Positions 1 through 9,423 of a stretch of DNA of 37,523 bases are shown in pieces. Numbering within the stretch: the first letter of the stretch is position 1; the number at the start of each line of letters is the position of its first letter. A program made the position numbers and the translations under genes. The notes under the pieces are model-generated. The model did no database searches. It was not told the origin of the DNA and worked only from the letters and a program-made list of their open reading frames with translations. Origin of the DNA: Chara braunii (lineage: Eukaryota > Streptophyta > Charophyceae > Charales > Characeae); contig BFEA01000511.1 of the NCBI GenBank assembly GCA_003427395.1, positions 294,379 to 331,901 of the forward strand, given 5' to 3'.

Positions 1-86
<86 letters not shown>
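1..86. repeat. (AG)n microsatellite
   Basis: Uninterrupted AG dinucleotide repeat from the window edge. It grades into a purine-rich GGAGGAAGGGG stretch before retroelement copy A begins. The same repeat borders the assembly gap at 15100. Confidence 0.97.
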
Positions 87-90
<4 letters not shown>

Positions 91-291
91 AGGAAGGGGA
101 GGAGGGAAAGAGGGAAGAGAAAGTACAAGCACGTAGGAGATTCGATCATCCGTTTTAACGGACATGAATCGATTGTGGATTTGGTAAAAGAATGTAGTAA
201 GGTACCAGGTAATCATCGCATCGTATCTTCGGGTGGTAATGTATGGGTCGACAGATAGGGAGTTGTGAAAGGAAAAATTGGGTAGTGCGCG

Positions 292-798
292 GTGAGGATT
301 GAGGGGAGGGATATGCTGATCAAGGATTGTAAGGAAATTTTGGAAGAAGGGGGGTGTTTTGAGCTCACTAGCATAAAGATTGTGCCAGCAAGCTTGGACC
401 ATCGGCGGAATATCCTAAGGGAACTGAGGAGGAATCCAGGTAAGATCCGGGGCATGTACAAGAGAAGCTCAGAGGAGTTGATTGCGTTGTATCGAACATG
501 CTCACTATTTGTTGATAAGAAGGTTAGGAACCAGCTGAAGAATACCATCACCAAAATCGTGAAGGTGAAATATGGGGTGGAGATCAGAAGGAAGCCATAT
601 CTCAAGGTACCGTTCTCTCCCGCAATCCGAATGGGAGAAGTGAGGAGGATAGCCGCACGCGTCATCGAGCAATCAATTCCCGATCCGTGCATTCGACGTT
701 TCGTAGCGGGGAAAGTGAGATCTGTGACGAAGAAAAGGAGGACAGTTGGGAATATAATCCACAATCATTGGGCATTTGCCGAAATGAGTCATGCTTAG
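292..798 (+). pseudogene. pre-RT region of Penelope-like ORF2, copy A
   Basis: This 168-codon segment is rich in Lys and Arg and starts at a GTG only because TAG codons precede it at 256 and 283. It is a fragment of a longer protein, not a separate gene. The last third, from ITKIVKVKYGVEIRRK to KKRRTVGNIIHNHWAFA, aligns residue by residue with the copy 3 segment VSVYDIQLTRR to KKNKTVADLLHDFRAYA. An earlier NPxxxRxxY...LI stretch also aligns with copy 3. The segment ends at TAG 796, and the finger continues in the same frame straight after it. By position it is the linker between the nuclease and the RT. I cannot assign a biochemical role. Confidence 0.6.
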
Positions 799-1002
799 TG
801 TAGATGCGGTACGATCGACTTACTGAAGATCGATGGACACGCAAAAGTAAGAATAGATCAAGTACCAGGGGTTCCTGGTTTTATTACGAATTTTAGAAAC
901 GTGACATGTGGATACGTTATTCCCACGGAAACTTTATTGGAATGTATCATGGAGGGTGTGGCTACTTGGGTCAAGGGAAAGCGTGTCCTAGTGGATCGAT
1001 AA
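799..1002 (+). pseudogene. CxC..GH finger immediately before the RT, copy A
   Basis: This is the same frame as its neighbours, between TAG 796 and TAA 1000. It encodes CRCG followed by IDGHAKVRI. The equivalents are CSCTN..RGHVRCRL in copy 2 and CSCTS..NHHVSVRI in copy 3. In all three a TV/SV-x2-hydrophobic-H motif (TVGNIIHN, SVADLIHN, TVADLLHD) precedes the pair of cysteines. The conserved C-x-C and H (usually GH), with a following basic strand, suggest a small metal-binding or nucleic-acid-binding module. Such modules are known next to RTs, but this assignment is inference from three degenerate copies. Confidence 0.55.
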
Positions 1003-1005
1003 GAT

Positions 1006-2400
1006 TTGCTCAAATGTTATCAGGGTAGAGGTGACCGTACGCTAGCATTATCTGAGAGAGAAGTGAAGGAATGGATGAGACCGTTTGAGAGTTTGGTGGT
1101 TGTTCCTATCAACAGGAATCCCGGTGCAACACTCCTCATATGTCCGCAATTGTACAATGAAGCATGTAGGAAGACGTTTAACCATAGTGATAATTTCGTG
1201 CACGTGGATAAAGAGGCGAACCAGGTAATGAGGGAAATGAAAGGGGATTTTGATCGAAGGGGTCTGCAGAGAGTTGCGAGGTGGCAGACGGGTGGGAGGA
1301 TTGGACGGGCGTATGTTTTACCCAAGGACAAGAACCTTGGGCGGTGGAGACCGATATCACCTGCGACGGATGATCCGGCAAGGCTTGCTGGAGCAAGAGT
1401 AGGAAGGGCAATCAGATACATGCTGTTTGGGTTGTGCAGGGGAGCACATTTTGACTTAAGATCTAACGACGAACTGAAGGAGACAGTTGAAAGGGTCGAA
1501 AGAGAGTTGGGAGGCATAGCGGATGGAGTACTAGCCAGGAGCTTCGACATTAAAGATATGTTTGCCCGGTTATCTCACCACAGCGCACTAGAGTCGGTTG
1601 AATGGATCGTACATCGGTACGAACAGAGGGGATTCAAGGGAGTGCGGGTGAGTCAAAGGGGGAAGATCTGCGCGATGATGAGAGTAAACCGGAGGAATGA
1701 AGGGTCTATCAACCTTTCTTTCAATGACATTCGATCGGTCATTGAGTTCGAACTGACGCACACGTACGTGAGGAGTGCCGGGAGCATGCTGAAACAGGAG
1801 TTTGGAATTCCCATGGGAAGGAATTCCAGTCCCGCGCTTGCCTGTCTAGTCTGTGCGAGAGCAAAATCAAATTTTATAACAACTCTGGGATCGATCGGTG
1901 CACGAGTCAGGGGGGTTCGCATGATAGACGACGTTGCAATTTTTGCGGCATTTCGTCTGGGGGATGAGGTGTCTACCCAGACAGCTAATAAGGTTATGGA
2001 GGATTTCGAGACATGCTATGATCGGAGTCTGACGTTAGTTCGGAAAGATGGGGGGAATAACGCATTCGATTTCATAGGCACAAGGGTTTTTGTACTGATA
2101 GATCCAGTGAAGATATGGGTACACCCGAGGACCCGCAATCAGCAAAGTCTCATGCAGGAGAATAAGCTGAAAGTTCAGTCCATGCAGGACTTCTCATCCT
2201 TTTCGAAGAAATCTACCAAGAAAGCGGCTGTTTTTGCGAACCTGGTGAGACTACGACGACTTTCGAATTCAGATGAAGCCTTGAAAGCAGCTATAGCAGC
2301 ATTAATCATGGAGACTCGCCTCCGGGGGATATCCCCGGAGGAAGTTTACCTCCTCACTGAGTACCCCGGACTAGCCAAATTTTTGAATCATGGTATGTGA
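1006..2400 (+). CDS. reverse transcriptase of Penelope-like element, copy A
   Basis: Open for 464 codons up to a TGA at 2398-2400. The nominal start is a TTG just after an in-frame TAA (1000), so the true protein began upstream. RT motifs appear in order: LPKDKN and RPIS (residues 105-118, fingers), FDIKDMF with catalytic Asp181 (motif A), FGIPMGRNSSP (266-276, motif B), MIDDVAIF with Asp308 and Asp309 (motif C), then a LTLVRKDGG...DFIGTRV segment (motifs D/E) and a Lys-rich thumb-like region. Both catalytic blocks are present, so the RT core could be active if translated. It would copy element RNA at a nicked target in the nucleus. No GIY-YIG follows the RT; copy 3 shows the nuclease lies upstream in this family. 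Alternatives such as a group II intron or LINE RT fit less well, because the motif B and finger signatures are Penelope-like. Confidence 0.82.
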   Translation: MLKCYQGRGDRTLALSEREVKEWMRPFESLVVVPINRNPGATLLICPQLYNEACRKTFNHSDNFVHVDKEANQVMREMKGDFDRRGLQRVARWQTGGRIGRAYVLPKDKNLGRWRPISPATDDPARLAGARVGRAIRYMLFGLCRGAHFDLRSNDELKETVERVERELGGIADGVLARSFDIKDMFARLSHHSALESVEWIVHRYEQRGFKGVRVSQRGKICAMMRVNRRNEGSINLSFNDIRSVIEFELTHTYVRSAGSMLKQEFGIPMGRNSSPALACLVCARAKSNFITTLGSIGARVRGVRMIDDVAIFAAFRLGDEVSTQTANKVMEDFETCYDRSLTLVRKDGGNNAFDFIGTRVFVLIDPVKIWVHPRTRNQQSLMQENKLKVQSMQDFSSFSKKSTKKAAVFANLVRLRRLSNSDEALKAAIAALIMETRLRGISPEEVYLLTEYPGLAKFLNHGM

Positions 2401-3480
2401 AGTGGCATGTTCCCGGGAAATTTGGTTCTTCCCGATAGATTCGGATATGTCTTCAGGCATTATGTGCATTAATCGGGATCTATCAAACGGATGTTTTTTT
2501 AGTAGTGACTTTTCGGAATTTATCAATTTTTGTTTCTTCCGCCGTTGTTTTTTTTTGTGCCTTTTCGGTCCCTTTAGCGGTGGTCTTTTTCTCTTTTTTT
2601 CTCTTTCTTTTTATTGTTTCCTATTTTTCCTAGTCCTTTTTGCAGCAGGGAATATGGTCCGATCGCGACCATTCGTTGGGTATATAAAAGAAAAAGGTGA
2701 AATTTAGCAAAGAGTATGGAAAGCAGTTTTTTACGAAAGCTGACAAGTGGTATCTTTAGCATAAGTAGGAGCAGACACCCACTCCACACGTCGGAACGCC
2801 ACGACTGCCGATGGAATGCAGAGACAGCCGGTTGTCCGTACCAAGGAGTGGGGATGGCAATAGCGCGGTGATCGGAGAAGAAGCTGTTCGGGTATGGGAG
2901 ACGATCGGACCAAACGAAATTGAGCGAGGAGCAGGAGGACGGGTAGGGGAATAGAGAGGGAGTTTTTCGCTGGGAACAAGAATCGAGACAGGAAAGATAT
3001 CTGAGTTCATGCAAAAATTGCCGCGCTAATCTGAGGGACAGAAATCTGTGGAGATAGACCAGAGGCAGTGAGGTTTTTCGATCCGTAGAAAGTAAGGGAA
3101 GGATTATAATATTGTATCGTGGAAGTAGAGTACGAGGACGCAGTAGGCAGGAGCTCCAGGGGATAAATAGGAGTAGAGGCAGGAACTGGACATCTCAACT
3201 TCGAAGCTGTGTGGTGGAGGTAGAAGTGCCCCCTGATGACTCTGCTGTGTGCGCCAGCAGTGAAACGTGTAGGGGCGATGCGTACCGTGTGTTATTGAAG
3301 ATCCTGAGTGAAGATTTTGTTGGGTTGAGGTATATGATGTGGTCTGCGAGTGCAAGTTGTGTGCTTCTCCATCTCTAATCTCTAATCTCTCTCTCTCTCT
3401 GAACCCATTCTTTTCTTTTCTTTTTTTTCTTTTTTTTTTTTCCGTTTTTTTCGTTCGTTTCACTCGAACGTTCGGGATGC
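2401..3480 (+). other. no gene recognised; T-rich 3' flank of copy A, then unassigned sequence
   Basis: About 300 bases after the RT stop are T-rich and may be the element's 3' untranslated region. From 2700 to 3480 there are only short overlapping reading frames on both strands without motifs I recognise. A pyrimidine-rich CT/T tract lies at 3375-3465. Confidence 0.4.
2680..2690 (+). promoter_or_regulatory. TATA-box-like sequence
   Basis: GTATATAAAAG matches the eukaryotic TATA consensus and stands in sequence of mixed composition. It sits about 280 bases after the RT stop. It could be chance or part of an element promoter. No convincing gene follows. Confidence 0.25.
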
Positions 3481-3515
3481 CTGCGCCCGGTAGTCCGAGC
3501 CTCGGCACGGATCGG

Positions 3516-3561
3516 CCGAGGCTTGGACTCGATAGCTGGGTCAGGTACTGGTGGTTTAAGG
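3516..3561 (+). repeat. end of a dispersed repeat (ATAGCTGGG..TACTGGTGGTTTAA)
   Basis: This stretch ends TACTGGTGGTTTAA. It matches 36208-36242, which shares ATAGCTGGG and then TACTGGTGGTATAA. The same terminal word closes the MITEs at 6949-7099 and 37284-37470. No left partner is visible here, so it may be a truncated copy. Confidence 0.35.
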
Positions 3562-3679
3562 GTTTCCTTAATAGCAGGATCTTTCTCCTCCCTGTAGTCC
3601 CCTATGACGGCTTTCCAGGCTTTTTGCATATGGGACCTGATCTCCTCTTCCATTGCCTGCTGGGCTTGCTGCAGACCGA

Positions 3680-3774
3680 TTTTTTTTTTTTTTTTTTTTT
3701 TTTTGACACAAGCTCCATCTATTGGTGGGGAGCAGCACCTGCTGGAAACCGGGTCCAGCGTCCCCTCTCTTCTT
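3680..3774 (-). mobile_element. short poly(A)-tailed SINE-like unit, copy S1
   Basis: A T25 tract is followed by GACACAAGCTCCATC and TGCTGGAAACCGGGTCCAG. Read on the minus strand this is a body with a 3' poly(A) tail. Five more copies share the core (5172, 11567, 34955, 35102 and 35788). No clear pol III A and B boxes were found in it, so the parent RNA is unknown. Confidence 0.5.
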
Positions 3775-4184
3775 TCAATATTTTCCTCATGTACCTCATC
3801 CTCAGTATGGGGGAACACCAACCAAACCTGGAACTCTCCCCAGCCCACGGGGTAGGTTGGCACCGCAGCAGTGGTGCGAGAGCAAGGCTTGTATCAGCCC
3901 CTCGTCACGATGATGCGGGGTGATCAGGCATTGCCGACAGGGGAAACTGGCGATGCTAGTGCCGAGCATCTTTGGCCAGTCACTCGCACCTCCCCCAAGC
4001 TCCCTCCAACCCCTGGCCGTTTTGACGAAATCGCTGTTCCCACATAAGCGGTGTCGAATGGCCAATATCATTGCTGCATAGCAACCAACAATATTGGCCA
4101 ATGTCCTGCCAATGCTGGCTTGGAGGGCCAACGGGTTATCTCTAGCTGGTAGAAGACCAAGCTTGCCCTGGCACGTACGTGAAG

Positions 4185-4262
4185 CCAATGGGGATCGAAC
4201 CCACGACCTCCTGAATGCAACTTCTGTGCCTTACCAACTGAGCTAGGCCCGCATGCCGTAAA
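4185..4262 (-). mobile_element. tRNA-derived SINE head
   Basis: On the minus strand an A-box-like TAGCTCAGTTGG is followed about 35 bases later by a B-box GGTTCGATCCC. The acceptor and anticodon stems do not fold cleanly, so this is a tRNA-derived repeat and not a working tRNA gene. Its head resembles that of the plus-strand unit at 4566 (CCTAGCTCAGTT...AGGCAC). Confidence 0.6.
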
Positions 4263-4565
4263 TGTGTTTGAACTTTGAGCGTCACGGACAGTCCCCTAGA
4301 GCCTTGTGTGGGCCTGGCTCCACTGCTCACCAAATGTGCCAAATGAGAATGAATCTTCCGCTACAACATAGGACGAAATGCCACATCATTTTTTGTCTTT
4401 TGTGCATTGCCAAGTGGAAAGTAGTGGAGTGAGCCCCATGTCTTTGTCTTCGCGTCAACTTGTGGCGCCACACAAAATGGACGAACTGAGTGGGCCACAA
4501 AAAGACAGGAAAAAAAAAAGGAAACTCAGCCCTCACATGCTGGCACTGTTCTGAATGGAGCAAGT

Positions 4566-5055
4566 GGCCTAGCTCAGTTCGTTAGGCACGCAAGTGGCAC
4601 TCGAGTGGTCCTAGGTTCAATGCCCACTGACCACCTGCGGCACTCTTGGTGCCAACCAACTGAGATAGTTGGCTTGCTCCCCGTTCGATATTGGTAGGGT
4701 CGTTGGCCATGATGGGTGTGTATGTTAATGTGTGTGAGTTGTGTGTGGTGTGTGGGAGAGTGATGGCCATAGACACTGCTGTTACTCCATGGGGGCAGGG
4801 GAAGTCGATGGCAGGCGCAGCTACTGGCAAAATGCTCGGTCTTTGTGTCAACCGGCCCCTCCAATCAGACACCTCGCCCTACTCCCTGACCACCGCCGAT
4901 TAGCGCTGGGGCCAACATGCATCCCCTTGATTGTGAGAGGTAGCTATGCTTGCAGGGGTCCCCTGTACAGGGTTAGGAGTAGTGGTATAGGTAGTGAAGG
5001 GTGAAATTGAGAAAAAAATATAGCTTAGTTAAAAAAGGATTAAAAAAAAAAAAAA
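4566..5055 (+). mobile_element. tRNA-headed SINE with A-rich tail
   Basis: The unit begins GGCCTAGCTCAGTTCG (A box) and has GGTTCAATGCC (B box) about 45 bases on. A non-tRNA body follows. The unit appears to end in A-rich sequence near 5010-5055 (interrupted A runs, then A14). The boundaries are estimated from the head and tail. Confidence 0.5.
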
Positions 5056-5171
5056 ACTGTTCTGGATGTATCTTCTTTTTTATGATTATTATTTTTTTTT
5101 GTTGGAAAGCTCTTCTGCAAGGCCACTATCCCGGTGGTGGTAAGAGAACCACCAGAATTGAGACTTTGCCT

Positions 5172-5234
5172 GTCGGGATGCTCCATCTATCGGTGGGGAG
5201 CAACACCTGCTGGAAACCGGGTCCAGCGTCCCTT
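5172..5234 (-). mobile_element. SINE-like unit, copy S2 (tail lost)
   Basis: It carries CTCCATCTATCGGTGGGGAG and TGCTGGAAACCGGGTCCAG, nearly identical to S1. There is no poly(T) directly before it, so the tail is lost or diverged. The orientation is the same as the other five copies. Confidence 0.45.
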
Positions 5235-5719
5235 AGATACATCATCTCAGTACAATGATTCTTGTGACCATGACCATTTCAGACCTAGGCTGGAGTACCA
5301 AGCCCAACTACGTACTTGTATTCAAACTTACGCGTTCAGCAGGCCCAACTATCCACTTCTATTCTATCCGGTAAGGGAGCGCGCCCATGGAAAGGCAAAA
5401 AAAAAAAAGTGTGACGCTGGGCCCGGCATGGAAAGTGTCTCGCGGGACAGCGTCATGCGAGGTTCAGGAAGGCCGCGCACCTACCGAACGGGAAAAAAAA
5501 AGAAGCGTGCGACTCTGGGGCAGAGGGAAACACGAGACGCGCTATTCACTGAAGGGAAGATGTCAGTTTTAACCATTCATGTGGTGCACTTTGTGCACAA
5601 GCATGGCGCACGTGTGGCACCCAGCGCACAGGCACCCATGCGCTGCACTGAGCCAAAAATAGGGGGTCGTGGAAAAAGTTGGGGAGGGACAGGGTGTGGT
5701 GGCACACCCCACCCCTCCC

Positions 5720-6340
5720 CCAGGTGAAAGATAACAAGACCGAAAGAAAAGACATTCGGGACCGCAGATGATCAATCTCCTAGTTCCGACAAGGTCGTGA
5801 TGACGACACCTTCGTCCGTCTCTCACAATATGGCTTTTTTACTTATTTATGGGTGTAAGGGCCTCGCAAGACCCTCCTTTGAAATCCGATTAAAATTTTT
5901 GGAAATCGGCATGGTTACACCACGTCCTAATTCACCAAATTCCTTGAATGAATGTGAAAACGCTACCGAGAGATTCCTTGGGTTCCTCAGAATCCCCAGC
6001 CAAAAGGTCCTTGGATATTAGGGGTNCTCGCAAGGTCCCTTGGTTAAAGGAGCCGCGATTGACAGAGNGTTTTGGAGCGAGCNTTGACAGGAGAATTTNG
6101 AGTCGATGTTGGTGCACAGGTCGTCCNTGGTCCATTGGGCGGACATCGCCGGCCTCTAGTATCCGACGGGTCCCCAACGGCCTTCCACCGTTACCGTTGG
6201 CACGAAAATGCGTGGGGGTGGTTCTTCANCTGCAAGGCGCTTCACAAAGCGTTTCCGTGCGCGCGTTGCCGGCCATGGTGTCCAACGGTCGAATTTTTCA
6301 ACTTTTTCTACAGGCGATGTTGAAGCACTGCCGGCCGATT
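5720..6340. other. unassigned; possible diverged DNA-element copy with ambiguous bases
   Basis: Six N bases lie between 6026 and 6229. The stretch TGGTCCATTGGGCGGACATCG (6129-6149) resembles, in reverse complement, the interior of the element at 8150-8511. The left end GTAAGGGCCTCGCAAGACCC loosely resembles that family's terminus. Short reading frames show no motif I recognise. Confidence 0.25.
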
Positions 6341-6431
6341 GCAGTCATCTGCCTAGTGTGTTTTGTCGGCTATTGTTGGGCGCATTGATGCAAGCTTTGT
6401 TTGGTACACGCCTCGCGTGCTGCAGTTCATG

Positions 6432-6433
<2 letters not shown>

Positions 6434-6464
<31 letters not shown>
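6434..6464. repeat. poly(A) tract
   Basis: A run of about 31 A. It may be the tail of a retrocopy inserted on the plus strand, but I could not recognise a body upstream. Confidence 0.9.
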
Positions 6465-6469
<5 letters not shown>

Positions 6470-6689
6470 CTTTCATTCGGGTGTGTCGTGACAGCCTTTC
6501 GACTGAGCATTCAGGTGGGGCGTGACAGGCAACACAAAACCCAACACCCTGCTGGCCGCTGAGGACCTCAGAAGCGGGCACAGCGAGTGACAGGCGTTGT
6601 AGCCCTTGGCTTCAGTGAACAGTAGGCAGCCCTCCCCGGGTTTCCTCACAATGCAATTTTTTTCGCTACTATCCAGTGATGGGTGAATC

Positions 6690-8150
6690 TTGTGTGATTC
6701 ATGGAAGAAAATTAAGAGGATTTTTGGGAAAACTGATGTAAGGGTTGAGGGAAAGTTTGACAAGCTTAAGGACTGCGAATCTAGAATTGAAGACAGGGAA
6801 TATACACAAATTACGTACCTTAGAAAGTGGTGTCCCAGACAGAACACCTACAAACCCTTTTTTGTGTCTCTGTTGAAGAATCCACGTAGGATTGAAAGAC
6901 TGAGAAGATGGGGCCACATATGCTTTTTAGACCTGTTGTTTACTGTTGTTAAACCACCAGTACTTGGGCACTGCGCGCCGCGCCGGCCGTCCAAATCTCG
7001 AAGCAGCGCGGGCTGTCGATTCGATTTATGGACGGCCCGCCGGCCGCGGAAATCGCGTAGCGTTAACGCTAAGGTGTCGCCCAAGTACTGGTGGTTTAAG
7101 GAATGCAATGGGAGAACCACTAGGTGTTACTTACGAAGATTGATCTCGCGTTTGTTACGACTCTTACGAGAACAGTTTGGTTTTAATTTTTCTGTTGTTT
7201 CAATTTTTTGTTGTTGTTGTTTGATGATCGAGTGAAATTGAATGAGGTAAGGAGGTTAGTGAACGATAAGTTAGGGAAGCTTGTTCTTCCTTCTTGTGTA
7301 ATTTGCAGAGCACAAGATAAGATCCATATCATTTGGACAAAAAAATCCAAGTGTTGCGGATTTGATCCACAACCAGCATAAATTTCCGCGGTTAAATGTG
7401 GTAATCTGTTCTTGTACAAATTTACTTTACCCACGGGTAAGAGGTCACGTGCGTTGCAGACTGCACGGGGTGGAAGACATCCCTGAGTTAATGTGGAACG
7501 CTAAGAATGTACCTAAAGCTCAGCAGCCCGATCGATTGGCCATGTTGGCTGATGAAATTCGCCTGGGGTTCCAATCCTAGACAAATATCAAGAATCAGAG
7601 TGTTAAGTGTAGTCCGGGGGAGTTGGAAACATGCACGCAAACAACAAGGAAGGAGTCCGTGTATCTCGATAAGGGGACGGTTATGAAGATTAGGGAACGG
7701 ATCAAGGTTATAGTCCTTACCCCCTCGGATAGTAACCCAGGGGAAACCCTGTTGATGTGCCTGTCCAGTATTTTGAAGGGATGCGTGATCTGTTCATTCG
7801 TAGTGAAGGTCACACAGCAATAGAGACGAATGAGGCGGGTATGCAAGATGAAATGAAGAAACAGTTGAAGAAACGGGATTTGTGGCCGTTCACAAAGTGG
7901 GAGAGGAAAGGCAGTATCGGCTATGCATATGCAATGCCGAAACACAAAGACCTTGAACGCTTTCGACCCATCTGCCCGATATACTCTGAACCAATGGTGA
8001 GGAGGTGTTGAGTAGCAATGTAGCATTTCAGGCACTTAATCATTTGTTTGTACACTCTTCGCGGGGTGCTCACAAATTTGTAAGGACTTATGAGGACTCC
8101 ACTGCGCCGCTGCAAATGGCTGTTTCCGCTGTCGCTAACATGGATGCCAC
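6690..8150 (+). pseudogene. Penelope-like retroelement, copy 2 (pre-RT to RT finger motifs)
   Basis: This is a decayed copy with frame changes. An early segment (6840-6948) gives KNPRRIERLRRW..LFTVV, which aligns with the pre-RT region of copy A. It is interrupted by the MITE at 6949-7099 and resumes with KECNGRTTR. From 7344 it reads SVADLIHN, then CSCTNLLYPRVRGHVRCRL (the finger), with TAG at 7578. After frameshifts it reads ETLLMC, then GYAYAMPKHKDLERFRPI (the RT finger motif LPK..RPI of copy A). Another frame then gives LNHLFVHSSRGAHKF, matching copy A up to just before motif A. Homology stops near 8150, where a DNA element begins. There is no RT active site. Confidence 0.75.
6949..7099. 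mobile_element. 143-bp MITE with perfect 17-bp TIRs and TTAA target duplication
   Basis: The left TTAA (6949-6952) is followed by ACCACCAGTACTTGGGC (6953-6969). The right end GCCCAAGTACTGGTGGT (7079-7095) is its exact inverse complement and is followed by TTAA (7096-7099). The GC-rich interior is partly self-complementary and has no ORF. Removing the insert and one TTAA rejoins LFTVV-KECN in one frame of retroelement copy 2. TTAA duplications are typical of piggyBac-type transposition. Confidence 0.85.
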
Positions 8151-8511
8151 CTGCCCTGCGTCACCGTCGTGACGTCCAGCACCGAATCGAAATTTGATTT
8201 TCGAACGGGGAGGTCCATTGCTTTTAAAGGTTTTATTTTTTCTCCGTCGCCAGGCCTTTCAAAATTTCCCGCCTTCGGCAGCTGGACCACACCGTAGCGA
8301 GACGGACATCACCCAATGGACCAAGGCATTCCCCCCCACCCCGGCCGACTATAATACTATGATATGAAAATGGCCGCCGGGGGACAAAAGGAATCATCCT
8401 TGGGTGACCACCCCAAGGAGTAGGTGGAACGATGGCGGGAATTTCCTTCAAAACCCGGAAGGAAACTTCCTTTGGGCCCGAGGACGCCCCAAGGAGTGTC
8501 TAACGAGCCCC
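8150..8511 (+). mobile_element. non-coding DNA element, AACGAGCCCC family, copy 1
   Basis: This stretch aligns with the reverse complement of 20154-20870 and with the end of 30180-30525. All three end in a GAGGAGTRTC(G/T)AACGAGCCCC-type terminus. Shared interior words include TGGACCA and (after a T-run) CGTCGCC or its equivalent. It abuts and probably truncates retroelement copy 2. No protein-coding potential was recognised. Confidence 0.5.
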
Positions 8512-9420
8512 TAAAGCGTAGTTATATTAAAAAAAAGCTCGTCCTGCGAATGATTCGTTGTAAACAATGCCAGGCTGGGAGGCATCCGTACTGGTGTGTT
8601 TGGGCCATGCACCGCTCCTCAGCACTGTGTGTGTAACTGAGTGCTTTTCTGACCATGTACATTTGGACTTATAAGATATTTGGAATATATGGAGCCATCT
8701 CATGTCCAGATACTTTCAGAATATTACACAGTGGAGCCAGGCCCTTTTTTTTGGACTGTTGCATTGACGTCGGCGCTGTGAAGGGAAAAAAAAAAAAAAA
8801 AAAAAGAATTGGTCTCTGCCACGAGGATCACTATTCATTCTATGCAATTCATCAGCGGAGGGCAGAAGAAAGTAAGGATCTTTATATGTGAGGGACGTCG
8901 GACCCATTTTCCGACAGAAGAAAATGACAAAGAAAAAAAAAGAAAGGTCGTGTTTAAAATAAAAAAAAAGTAAGTGTTTGCCGGTTGCCGGTTTTTGTCG
9001 TTTGAAGAGCGGAAGCTCTTACGATCGCCTCGCCGCTGAGTCTTCGACGGGGAGTTTTCGTGTCGGGGTCGAATATTGTCATCATCATCCAAGAGCTATT
9101 TTGTCAAAATTGAGATTTTATATCAATATTCACTATTATTCAGAATGCCAGACGCTCAGGGTGGAGTTTGCACTAGCAGCCAGCAAGGCTACCACCTTCA
9201 CCCGGTCATTATACCTGCATTTGACCCAACTAGTCCAGAAGCAGCGATAATGACCGGGCATTCTATTCGGGTGAGGACGGTAGGCTTATGCCCAAACCTG
9301 TGTGACATCAGTGCTACACGTCTGACATGTTTATTATTGTTTTTTGACAGATAAAAATTGGAGAAAGTCACAAAAAAAAACAAAAAGAAATAGACACCTC
9401 ATGCACGGAAGTGATGGAGC
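8512..9420. other. unassigned AT-rich stretch
   Basis: It contains a poly(A) tract at 8786-8805 and A-rich words near 8930-8970. The word ATAATGACCGGGCATT at 9247 recurs at 35619, and its core CCGGTCATTAT is present inverted at 9204. No gene is supported. Confidence 0.3.
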
Positions 9421-9423
9421 AGT

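Larger units (their letters stand above)
121..2400 (+). mobile_element. Penelope-like retroelement, copy A (5' truncated, near-complete RT)
   Basis: Reading frame 1 is open from about 121 to 2400 apart from four stop codons: TAG at 256, TAG at 283, TAG at 796 and TAA at 1000. There is no frameshift. In order it encodes a pre-RT region, a CxC..GH finger and a reverse transcriptase. The pre-RT region and finger align with copy 2 (7.3 kb, +) and copy 3 (30.7-31.3 kb, -). The RT aligns with copy 2 and copy B (12.6-13.6 kb, -). The GIY-YIG nuclease and ORF1 seen in copy 3 are absent, so this copy is 5' truncated at the purine-rich/(AG)n tract. Assignment to the permuted Penelope-like group rests on copy 3, where a GIY-YIG domain precedes the same finger. 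Confidence 0.8.

Noticed and set aside
121-2400. Nuclear code with UAR read as Gln, as in some ulvophycean algae
   Set aside because: In the GIY-YIG copy the TAG falls where Trp is expected, stops differ in position between copies, and other frames use TGA and TAA as ends. Simple nonsense decay explains the data better.
3339-3923. 194-codon plus frame and 162-codon minus frame
   Set aside because: Both are padded by poly(T)/poly(A) translation (Phe or Lys runs) across a SINE-like unit.
4185-4262. Functional tRNA gene
   Set aside because: The A and B boxes are good, but the acceptor and anticodon stems do not pair, and a related unit at 4566 has a SINE body and an A-rich tail.
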